Shown: in pieces, positions 16,648-23,902 of the stretch | Layout: each line of letters begins with the position of its first letter | Numbering within the stretch: the stretch's first letter is position 1 | From: Bacteroidota bacterium | GTDB lineage: Bacteria; Bacteroidota; Bacteroidia; CAIKAF01 | Assembly: GCA_023432985.1 (NCBI GenBank) | Contig: JAEZEQ010000065.1 | Span: 1 to 64,000 of the forward strand | DNA length: 64,000 bases | Reading direction: 5' to 3' | Notes under the pieces: model-generated | Told to the model about the DNA's origin: nothing | Database searches by the model: none | Seen by the model: only the letters and a program-made list of their open reading frames with translations | Made by a program: the position numbers and the translations under genes

Positions 16648-19600
16648 ATGAAAACAGACACAACAGAAAAAGGATTAGAAGCCCATATTACACAGCACTT
16701 GTGTTTGGTGAATGCTTTTGAAGAAAGGCATTTCAGTAATTACAATCGTGTGGATTGTGTAGATGAGGATTTGCTTTTTAATTTTCTGCAAGCTACACAG
16801 GAAATGGAAGTAATTAAATTGCAAACCATTCACGGGAGCAATTACCGAAGCAAGGTATTATATCGCTTAAACAATCAAATCAAAACCTTTGGCATTATTG
16901 AGGTTTTACGCAAAGGCATTACGGACAATAACATCAAACTCAAACTGTTTTTTGATAAACCCGTTTCCAACCTAAACGAAAAAGATTTAGCCCTTTACAA
17001 CCAAAACATTTTTTCAGTTACAAGGCAAGTGCATTACAGCACACAAAATGAAAACTCGCTGGATTTGGTTGTTTTCATCAATGGTTTGCCCATCATCACG
17101 TTTGAACTAAAAAACGAACTCACCAAGCAAACAGTAAAAGATGCCATTAAGCAATATAAAACCAGTCGTGACCCAAGAGAAGAACTGTTTCGCTTAGGTC
17201 GTTGTATGGTTCACTTTGCAGTGGATAGCGAGCAAATTTGGATGGCAACCCATTTGAAAGGCGAAAACACATACTTTTTACCATTCAACAAAGGTTACAA
17301 CAACGGAGCAGGAAATCCGCCTAATCCAAACGGCATCAAATCCGATTACCTCTGGAAAGACATTTTAACCAAAGACCGTTTAACCAACATCATTCAGAAC
17401 TATGTTCAGTTGTTTGAAGAAGAAACGGAAAAGATTTTGCGTGACGGAAAGGTTAAAAAGGAGAAAGTAAAGAAACTGATTTTCCCACGCTATCATCAAA
17501 TTGATGCCGTTGATAAACTCCTAAGCAATGCCAAAGAAAACGGAGCAGGAAAACGCTATTTAATTCAGCATTCGGCAGGTTCAGGCAAATCAAATTCCAT
17601 TTCTTGGTTGGCTCATCAATTGGTTGGCTTGTTTGACAAGAACAACGAGAACACCGTTTTTGATACTGTAATTGTGGTAACCGACCGTAAAGTGTTGGAT
17701 GCTCAAATCCGTAACAACATCAAACAGTTTGAGCAAGTAAAAGGAGTTGTGGAAGCCATTACCGAAGGTAGTAAGCAACTGAAAACTGCTTTAGAAGAAG
17801 GCAAGAAAATCATCATTACCACCATTCAGAAATTCCCATACATCGTTAATGAAATAGGAGAACTGCCCGGAAATAAGTTTGCCATCATCATTGACGAAGC
17901 ACACAGTAGCCAAAGCGGAAACACCGCAGGAAAGCTGAATGAAACTTTGGCTAAAGACTTTGAAAAAGTGCAGGTGGATGATGACGAATTTGTGTTTGTG
18001 GACAAAGACCAGTATGACGAACTGACTTCGGAAGACTTGGTAGTGGATATTGTGAAAGGCAGAAAGATGCTGACCAATGCCAGTTACTTTGCTTTTACAG
18101 CAACACCAAAAAACAAAACGCTTGAACTTTTCGGAGAGAAATACAACGACAACGGAAAGGAGAAATTCAGGGCATTTCATCTTTACTCCATGAAACAAGC
18201 CATAGAGGAAAATTTCATTTTGGATGTATTGCAGAATTACACCACTTACCAAAGTTATTACGCTTTGCTAAAGAAAATTGAAGACGACCCTGCATACGAT
18301 AAAAACAAGGCACAGAAGAAACTGAAAATATTTGTTGAAAGTCATACTCATGCCATTGCCAAAAAAACAGCTTTGATAATTGACCACTTTATGGATAATG
18401 TAATCCGTAAAGCGAAAATCAACGGTTTGGCAAAAGCAATGGTCGTTACGAGCAGTCGCAGAAATGCCGTGAAATACAAAAAGGCATTTGACCAATATTT
18501 AGCAGAAACAGGAAACCCATACAAGGCAATCGTAGCATTTTCAGGAGAAATAGACGGACAAACCGAAGCTGCATTAAATCATTTTTCAAGTGCTGCCATT
18601 CCAGACGAGTTTAAGAAATCGGAATACCGTTTTTTGATTGTGGCAAACAAATATCAAACAGGATTTGACCAACCGCTTTTACATACCATGTATGTTGACA
18701 AGAAATTGGGAGGCGTAAATGCCGTTCAAACCCTTTCAAGACTGAATAGAACAACCGCAGGAAAGAAAGACACATTTGTTTTAGACTTTGCCAATGATGC
18801 AGACGAAATCAAGAAATCGTTTGACCCATTTTTTGAAACCACCATTTTAGGAGAAGCAACAGATCCGAATAAACTTTTTGACTTACAAAGTTCATTAGAT
18901 GCTTTTCAGGTTTACACACCCGAACAAGTGCAGGAGTTTTCGCAAAAGATGGTTACGAATGTTCCTGTGGACCAATTGCACAGCATTTTAGATGCAGCAG
19001 CCGAAGTATTCAGAACTTCATTAACAGAAGAACAGCAAGACGACTTTAGAGCAAAATGCAAGACTTATGTTCGCTTGTATGTTTTCCTTGCTCAAATCGT
19101 TCCGTTTGTAAATCCATATTTGGAAAGACTGTATTTGTTCCTAAACCACTTGCAAAATAAACTAGGCAAACAGCGTGACGAAGATTTGGCACAAGGTATT
19201 TTGGACAATATAGACATGGACAGTTACCGTCTTCAAAAAGAAGGAGAATTTAATATCCAGTTGCAACAAGGTGATGAGTTAAAGCCAATTCCAACAGACA
19301 TGAGAGGCGGAGCAACCGAGCCTGAAATGGAATATTTATCCAACATTGTAAAAGCATTTAACGACCGCTTTGGGACACAGTTCACTAACGAAGACAAGGT
19401 TAAAAAAATGACTGAGGACTTAATGGCGGACGTTGCACAAGATGCAGAATTTGCGAACGCTTTTAAACATTCAGACGAACAGAACGCTAAAATCACTTTT
19501 GAAGAAGTATTGAAACGAAAACTTATTGACCACATTGAAACCAACTTTGAAGTATTTAAAGAGTTCAACGACAACAAAGAATTTCGTGACTTCTTCGCAG

Positions 19601-19656
19601 GGACAATGTTCAAAATAATGCAAAAAGACTTTTTAAGATTTAACGCAAACAAATAA
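16648..19656 (+). CDS. hsdR: Type I restriction endonuclease subunit HsdR
   Basis: HsdR is the ATP-dependent translocase and nuclease of the complex. The 1002-residue protein has an N-terminal PD-(D/E)xK nuclease domain (D139, then E153-L-K155 in ITFELKNEL). SF2 helicase domains follow, with Walker A GSGKS (K314) and the D416-E-A-H box. The TATPKNKT and QTGFDQPLLHTMYVDK blocks and the QTLSRLNRT motif VI are present, as is a C-terminal helical domain for contact with HsdM. All key residues are intact. It begins 10 bp after the S1-domain gene, so it is in the same transcription unit. It closes the locus; the next 390 bp are non-coding and hold the solitary Cas12a-type repeat. Confidence 0.97.
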   Translation: MKTDTTEKGLEAHITQHLCLVNAFEERHFSNYNRVDCVDEDLLFNFLQATQEMEVIKLQTIHGSNYRSKVLYRLNNQIKTFGIIEVLRKGITDNNIKLKLFFDKPVSNLNEKDLALYNQNIFSVTRQVHYSTQNENSLDLVVFINGLPIITFELKNELTKQTVKDAIKQYKTSRDPREELFRLGRCMVHFAVDSEQIWMATHLKGENTYFLPFNKGYNNGAGNPPNPNGIKSDYLWKDILTKDRLTNIIQNYVQLFEEETEKILRDGKVKKEKVKKLIFPRYHQIDAVDKLLSNAKENGAGKRYLIQHSAGSGKSNSISWLAHQLVGLFDKNNENTVFDTVIVVTDRKVLDAQIRNNIKQFEQVKGVVEAITEGSKQLKTALEEGKKIIITTIQKFPYIVNEIGELPGNKFAIIIDEAHSSQSGNTAGKLNETLAKDFEKVQVDDDEFVFVDKDQYDELTSEDLVVDIVKGRKMLTNASYFAFTATPKNKTLELFGEKYNDNGKEKFRAFHLYSMKQAIEENFILDVLQNYTTYQSYYALLKKIEDDPAYDKNKAQKKLKIFVESHTHAIAKKTALIIDHFMDNVIRKAKINGLAKAMVVTSSRRNAVKYKKAFDQYLAETGNPYKAIVAFSGEIDGQTEAALNHFSSAAIPDEFKKSEYRFLIVANKYQTGFDQPLLHTMYVDKKLGGVNAVQTLSRLNRTTAGKKDTFVLDFANDADEIKKSFDPFFETTILGEATDPNKLFDLQSSLDAFQVYTPEQVQEFSQKMVTNVPVDQLHSILDAAAEVFRTSLTEEQQDDFRAKCKTYVRLYVFLAQIVPFVNPYLERLYLFLNHLQNKLGKQRDEDLAQGILDNIDMDSYRLQKEGEFNIQLQQGDELKPIPTDMRGGATEPEMEYLSNIVKAFNDRFGTQFTNEDKVKKMTEDLMADVAQDAEFANAFKHSDEQNAKITFEEVLKRKLIDHIETNFEVFKEFNDNKEFRDFFAGTMFKIMQKDFLRFNANK

Positions 19657-19743
19657 TGCCAATGCTACAGTCTCTCTATTGCAAGTATTATGATGTTTTT
19701 CTTGTAAGCAAAATGCTCGACGAAAGCACAAATCTATTCATCA

Positions 19744-19779
19744 GGCTATAAACCGATAAAAATTTCTACTGTTGTAGAT
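19744..19779 (+). CRISPR. Solitary Cas12a (type V-A) CRISPR-repeat-like unit
   Basis: The last 19 nt (19761-19779, AATTTCTACTGTTGTAGAT) are identical to the processed repeat of Francisella-type Cas12a crRNA, including the TCTAC/GTAGA pseudoknot stem. Counting back, exactly 36 nt starting GGCTATAAACC gives the usual full-length type V-A repeat size and a typical 5' G-x-C-T-A opening. There is no second repeat within one spacer length on either side and no cas gene in the window. It may be a solitary repeat unit (RNA anti-CRISPR-like), a crRNA-like regulator, or the last relic of an array. Confidence 0.8.
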
Positions 19780-19833
19780 CTACTTTCATTTTCACACAAT
19801 CCATTTTCATTTTTACAAAAATCCCCCTCCCTC

Positions 19834-19880
19834 ACTCTCACTTTTTGATAGGGAAATGAGAGTGGAGAGTATTTACTTTG
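19834..19880 (+). repeat. Right copy of 32-bp direct repeat with internal palindrome, plus -7-like motif
   Basis: Bases 19834-19865 are identical to 5633-5664 (arms ACTCTCA/TGAGAGT). The shared motif TTTACTTTGT follows at 19872-19881 after a different 6-bp spacer. It lies 55 bp downstream of the Cas12a-like repeat and marks the transition from island to core-like sequence. Confidence 0.8.
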
Positions 19881-19883
19881 TAT

Positions 19884-20008
19884 TCCAGGCATTGACAAAA
19901 AATACATCAATTTATACAGTCTTATACACTGTAAATCGAAATGCAGGTTTCTACGATAAATGCTCTCTCTAACCTTTTGTGATTATCAACCCGGAAGCCT
20001 GCTTTTTT
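19884..20008 (+). ncRNA. Candidate small RNA or attenuated leader upstream of the DUF2341/T9SS gene
   Basis: The -7-like TTTACTTTGT motif of the right repeat would start a transcript near 19884. The segment holds a small hairpin (TACAGT 19915-19920 with ACTGTA 19928-19933). It ends in a 10-bp stem allowing two G-U pairs (19943-19952 with 19993-20002) followed at once by six T residues (20003-20008). That gives a transcript of about 125 nt or a leader attenuator for the gene at 20050. The 40-nt terminal loop is long for a terminator, so the call is tentative. Confidence 0.35.
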
Positions 20009-20049
20009 CATATATTTTATTTAGTAGTTTTACGGTCTAATTTAATACT

Positions 20050-21657
20050 ATGAAAAAGATCTCTGCAAAAATCTTCTTATTAGCTTTAGCTATAGGAGTT
20101 AACCAACACGTGTCGGCGCAAATGAGCAGCTGGGCACACAAAAAATCGTTTAAAATTACCGAAGTCTCGGGGAATAATCTGAGCAATTATCAACTTCCAA
20201 TAAGCATCAATACCCAGGCGCTTATTGCTGCGAACGAATTAAATGCAGACGGAAGTGATTTGCGTTTTAGTACGAATTGTCTGGGCAATACGCTTTTGTC
20301 TTATTGGATAGAATCGGGTCTGAATACGCCTAATACAACCGTATGGGTTAAAATTAACCATATTAATGCCATGGACGATTTAGAGCTTTTTATGTTTTAC
20401 GGCAATCCGATCGCTCCCGCACAAAGCAGCATTCCTGCCACTTTTGTCGGAAATTTTCCGGGTATTGCCTATGGAGCAGATACCCTTTCGGGTGGGGTCA
20501 CCAATAGTCAGCGTGGATATCGTTTTTCTCCGAATGAACCTATTTTGGTGACTGATTTTGCCAAATATGAACCCAATGGCAGCATTCGGGAAGTGAATTT
20601 ATTCGATTTTAACAGTCAAAATATTCTACGTAGCGAAAACGTTTCCGGTCCCGCCGCCCAATTCAGCAGCCAATCTCTTAGTTCGCCCATTTGGCTTACA
20701 CAAGGTACAGAGTACATAATCTCCATGTTTAATGGGTCCACCGATGGATATTATTTTGGCAACCTTGGTCAAAGTTCGCCACATATCACTTACTTAGAAA
20801 TGCGCTATTGTAATGGCTGTTTGTCAACAACTATGCCTACAACTACTTTGGCAAATATGCATTATGGATTAGTGGATTTTTTATATTATTCCCGCAATCA
20901 TCCTAACGTTACAGCACCACTTGTGGTAGAATTACCAAACTTTCAGGCTCAGATTTTGGGAGCAGCAGTGCATTGTTCCAACGATTCCCTCTTATTGGAA
21001 GCACAGGCAATTGGCGGAGTGGCACCTTATTTTTATGCGTGGACTTCGACCGGTACTTTTTCGGGCAATGCAACAGATCAAATTATATGGGATAAATCGT
21101 CTCAACAGGCCGATTATAGTCTAACCATTACAGATGCCGCCGGTTGCTCCTCCACCGTTTCGGCCACTGTACCCATTCATACGGCTCTATTAATAGATGC
21201 CGGGGAAGATTTAGGTGCCTGCCAAGGTTCTATGGTAACCCTTAATGCAAGTGGTCCGGATAATATCACCTGGAGTGGTGGCGTACAAAACGGGGTTGCT
21301 TTTGAAGCCCAACAAAGTCAAACCTACTATGCATACGGCCTAGATCTCAATGGATGTGTAAGTGAAGACAGCTTGTTCTTGAGTGTGTATGATTGCACCG
21401 ATTTGGATAAATTACAGGCTCATAACCTGCATATATACCCCAATCCCGCACAATCGACCCTGACCATTCAAGGCATAGAAAGTCAGATGGAAAATATTTT
21501 ACTTCTCGATGCTTCGGGCAAAACCCTTGAACAAAAATCTATAACCCATACAGGCGAAATGAAATGGGATATTTCGAATTTGGCAGAAGGCCTTTATTAT
21601 TTCAGAATAAATTGGAAAAATGGCACTGCTTATACCATACAGGTAATTAAAAAATAA
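20050..21657 (+). CDS. T9SS-secreted protein with DUF2341-like domain
   Basis: This 535-residue exported protein has a signal peptide (1-23, ending NQHVSAQ). A DUF2341-like beta domain (~28-115) follows, with WAHKKSFKITEVSGNN, LPISINT and LELFMFYGNP. A middle region and a SprB/PKD-like module (~300-375) come next, and a C-terminal T9SS type A sorting domain closes it (IYPNPAQSTLTIQG to the end). It is expected on the cell surface or in the medium, perhaps for glycan or surface binding; no catalytic motif is seen. Codon usage resembles the core genes, unlike the island to its left. A terminator follows 20 bp after the stop. Confidence 0.88.
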   Translation: MKKISAKIFLLALAIGVNQHVSAQMSSWAHKKSFKITEVSGNNLSNYQLPISINTQALIAANELNADGSDLRFSTNCLGNTLLSYWIESGLNTPNTTVWVKINHINAMDDLELFMFYGNPIAPAQSSIPATFVGNFPGIAYGADTLSGGVTNSQRGYRFSPNEPILVTDFAKYEPNGSIREVNLFDFNSQNILRSENVSGPAAQFSSQSLSSPIWLTQGTEYIISMFNGSTDGYYFGNLGQSSPHITYLEMRYCNGCLSTTMPTTTLANMHYGLVDFLYYSRNHPNVTAPLVVELPNFQAQILGAAVHCSNDSLLLEAQAIGGVAPYFYAWTSTGTFSGNATDQIIWDKSSQQADYSLTITDAAGCSSTVSATVPIHTALLIDAGEDLGACQGSMVTLNASGPDNITWSGGVQNGVAFEAQQSQTYYAYGLDLNGCVSEDSLFLSVYDCTDLDKLQAHNLHIYPNPAQSTLTIQGIESQMENILLLDASGKTLEQKSITHTGEMKWDISNLAEGLYYFRINWKNGTAYTIQVIKK

Positions 21658-21675
21658 ATAAAATAATTAAGAATG

Positions 21676-21702
21676 AGGCCGGCTTAAATGCCGGCTTTTT
21701 TT
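21676..21702. terminator. Rho-independent terminator
   Basis: A GCCGGC/GCCGGC stem (21678-21683 and 21690-21695) with a TTAAAT loop is followed by a T-run. It ends the gene at 20050 and sits against the stop of the convergent HxlR regulator. Confidence 0.8.
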
Positions 21703-22033
21703 ATGCGTTGAATTGCTCCAGAGTTTCGAAAATGGGGAGTAAGCCCTTCCCTCGCTCACTCAGGTGATACTCTATATGCAAAGGCTTTTGGGCAATGATT
21801 ACCTTTACTAAAATACCGTTTTCTTCCAATTCTTTTAATGCTACCGATAAAGATTGCTTATTGGCATCGGGTATTTGGCGCAAGAGCGTGTTGAAACGAA
21901 GCGGCCCATCTATGGCCAACTTGTAAATGCGCGCTTTCCATTTTCCCGAAAGCGTTTTCAATAAACCCTCCGCAGGACAATCTGTGACAGGTTCCGGCTT
22001 GGGAAGTGTGTGTTTGGCCTTTTGATTTTCCAT
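21701..22033 (-). CDS. HxlR-family winged-helix regulator
   Basis: This 110-residue DNA-binding protein carries the HxlR core: CPAEGLLKTLSGKWKARIYK, then LRFNTLLRQIPDANKQSLS as recognition helix, then LKELEENGILV and the wing IEYHLSERG. HxlR regulators respond to aldehydes, thiol-reactive electrophiles or redox state through a conserved N-terminal cysteine, here in TDCPAEG. It is divergent from the DsbA-like oxidoreductase at 22159 with a 125-bp shared promoter region, so it probably controls that gene. ATG 22033 is preferred over an upstream TTG at 22042. Confidence 0.88.
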   Translation of the reverse strand: MENQKAKHTLPKPEPVTDCPAEGLLKTLSGKWKARIYKLAIDGPLRFNTLLRQIPDANKQSLSVALKELEENGILVKVIIAQKPLHIEYHLSERGKGLLPIFETLEQFNA

Positions 22034-22158
22034 CTTGTTCAAAGATACAAAATTCGGCCGATAGCATAAGTGAGCCCAAAATGGGTAGTCTGCTTTTTCT
22101 GACTTATTGATTATGCAAATAATTGTACTGACCTTTGTGTAAGCTTATATAGAAATAG

Positions 22159-23163
22159 ATGAAACAGATACTTAAAATAATAGGTGTTACTTTCATTTTT
22201 CTGAGTATATCGGGAAAAATGGAGGCACAATTAAACACAAAAAATAATATGGAAAACAAAGAAACAAATCCGCTTTTATGTGATATAGAAAGTGGATCAT
22301 GCGAAATGCCGGGTCAGCATACAGCGGCCGATCATCAAGCCCAATTAAACGGAACAAAGCCCGTGAAAATTATATATTTCACAGATCCGATTTGTTCGTC
22401 TTGCTGGGGCATAGAACCACAATTGAAGAAATTGAAATTGGAATACGGACACCTAATTGACATCGAATACAGAATGGGCGGATTGCTTCCCAATTGGGAT
22501 TATAATTCGGGCGGTATTAGTAAACCCGCCGATGTAGCCGTACATTGGGAAGAAGCAGGGGCTTACTACGATATGCCTATAGATGGCGATGTTTGGTACG
22601 TCGATCCTTTGGAATCTTCTTATCCGCCTTCTATTGCCGTAAAAGCGGCCGAATTGCAAAGTGAAGAAAAAGCAGTGTATTTTATGCGCAAATTGCGCGA
22701 GGGACTTTTTCTGAGCAAAAAGAATATAGCGAAATGGGAAAATATAGCCGATGCTGCGAAGGAAGCCGGACTTGATGTAGGGCAATTGGAGAAAGATTAT
22801 GAAAGTGCGGGTAAAATGATGTTTCAGGCAGATTTGAACCTGGCAAGGAAAATGGGCGTAAGGGGTTTTCCAACTATTTTTCTGCTTAACGAAGACGGAA
22901 TGCAGGAATTGGTATATGGATCAAGACCCTATGATGCCTACGAAAATGCCATTAAAAAACTGCATCCTGAGGCCGTGAAGAATAAATATGCAAACGATTA
23001 TGCACATTTGTTTTCTCAATTCGACACCATGACTGCAAAAGAGTTTTCAGTATTAAGTGGCATGCCCCGAAATGAAGTGGAGGGCTATTTGAACAAGTTG
23101 GTCAGCGAAGGAAAACTAAAACGATTTGATTCGAAAAACGGAGGCCTTTGGTCGACTAAATAA
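22159..23163 (+). CDS. DsbA-family thiol oxidoreductase (SpxH/FrnE-like)
   Basis: This 334-residue thioredoxin-fold protein has an active-site motif C79-S-S-C82-W in DPICSSCWGIEPQLKKL. A helical insertion and a cis-proline loop, GVRGFPTIFLL, follow at ~233-243. The layout (DP.C..CW.{2}EP) resembles the FrnE/SpxH group, which act in thiol redox or as adaptor proteins. The C-terminal ~45 residues (AKEFSVLSGMPRNEVEGYLN) look like a small winged-helix module, an unusual addition. The N-terminus MKQILKIIGVTFIFLSISGK is weakly signal-like; if the start were the internal Met31 the protein would be cytoplasmic. It is divergent from the HxlR regulator. Confidence 0.82.
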   Translation: MKQILKIIGVTFIFLSISGKMEAQLNTKNNMENKETNPLLCDIESGSCEMPGQHTAADHQAQLNGTKPVKIIYFTDPICSSCWGIEPQLKKLKLEYGHLIDIEYRMGGLLPNWDYNSGGISKPADVAVHWEEAGAYYDMPIDGDVWYVDPLESSYPPSIAVKAAELQSEEKAVYFMRKLREGLFLSKKNIAKWENIADAAKEAGLDVGQLEKDYESAGKMMFQADLNLARKMGVRGFPTIFLLNEDGMQELVYGSRPYDAYENAIKKLHPEAVKNKYANDYAHLFSQFDTMTAKEFSVLSGMPRNEVEGYLNKLVSEGKLKRFDSKNGGLWSTK

Positions 23164-23180
23164 AAGAGAAATTGTTTTGA

Positions 23181-23208
23181 AAGTCGGGTATTATGCCCGG
23201 CTTTTTTT
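23181..23208. terminator. Rho-independent terminator
   Basis: The stem AGTCGGG/CCCGGCT (23182-23188 with 23196-23202, one G-T pair) is followed by seven T. It terminates the oxidoreductase gene and overlaps the end of the convergent OmdA-like gene. Confidence 0.75.
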
Positions 23209-23761
23209 ATTTGTATTTATCATATAACCCCTTGCCTTCGGCCAATAATAGGCACATTTTTTCCAATCTGTTTTTGCGGGTTTCTTCCCTTTTTGCAGAG
23301 GAAATAAATTCAATATATTCTTTTTGTTTATAGGGAGTCAGATTGTTCCAATTGGCATTTAATTTCTTATTCGATTCCAACAAAAGAAGAATTTCATTCG
23401 GCAATTCTCCCACAGGTTTGGGAGTCTCCTTTGGTAAAGCTTTTCCTTCTTTTTCATTCTGAATAGCCTCCTGAATATAGGCCATGATATCTTTTTCGTG
23501 GATCTGATTTTTATCCGTAAAACGCCATTGGCGCAAGGCTTTTGTTTTGCCTTCTGAGGCGGTAATCAGTACCTTTAACGGGTCTTTGAGAAATACGCCG
23601 TTGTAGAACCAAATGGCCGAGAAGTTTTTAAATCCGCCCGCACTTACTACGTTTTTACCGTTTAAACAAAAAACCGGCGCGCCCCATTTTACGGTTTCTT
23701 CCAATTCGCTTTTCCGAATAATTTGCAATAATAGGTCTACTTCATCTTTTCTGTTTTTCAT
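23207..23761 (-). CDS. YdeI/OmdA-family protein with DUF1801-like domain
   Basis: The protein has 184 residues from ATG 23761. The N-terminal part (WGAPVFCLNGKNVVSAGGFKNF region) is a DUF1801/YdhG-like fold. The C-terminal part (LTPYKQKEYIEFISSAKREETR) is the OmdA/YdeI helical region named for bacteriocin-protection genes, although its molecular activity is unknown. Conserved blocks are continuous and the length is usual. The longer frame to 23782 is rejected because the promoter region of the divergent adhesin gene lies there. It is likely cytoplasmic. Confidence 0.8.
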   Translation of the reverse strand: MKNRKDEVDLLLQIIRKSELEETVKWGAPVFCLNGKNVVSAGGFKNFSAIWFYNGVFLKDPLKVLITASEGKTKALRQWRFTDKNQIHEKDIMAYIQEAIQNEKEGKALPKETPKPVGELPNEILLLLESNKKLNANWNNLTPYKQKEYIEFISSAKREETRKNRLEKMCLLLAEGKGLYDKYK

Positions 23762-23872
23762 ATGTGGATGAATTTGGGACAAAGTTTAACCTATTTCGCC
23801 ATAAAAATATCCTGTTTACGCATAAATTTTACAGCTGGGTTAACATATCTTAACACGATTCAAAAAAAATTG

Positions 23873-23880
23873 TATATTTG
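23873..23880 (+). promoter_or_regulatory. -7 promoter element TATATTTG of the Ig-repeat surface protein
   Basis: This TAnnTTTG match ends 22 nt before the ATG at 23903 and lies inside the longer open frame from 23762. It supports 23903 as the start. Confidence 0.6.
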
Positions 23881-23902
23881 GATTTCAATAAACTACCCAA
23901 CT

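Noticed and set aside
19657..19743. A full CRISPR array or a second Cas12a repeat upstream of 19744
   Set aside because: No TCTAC...GTAGA unit occurs at any spacer distance on either side, so only a solitary repeat is claimed.
5633..19880. Calling the island a prophage, ICE or transposon
   Set aside because: No integrase, transposase, relaxase or phage structural gene is present; only boundary repeats and a composition change can be seen.
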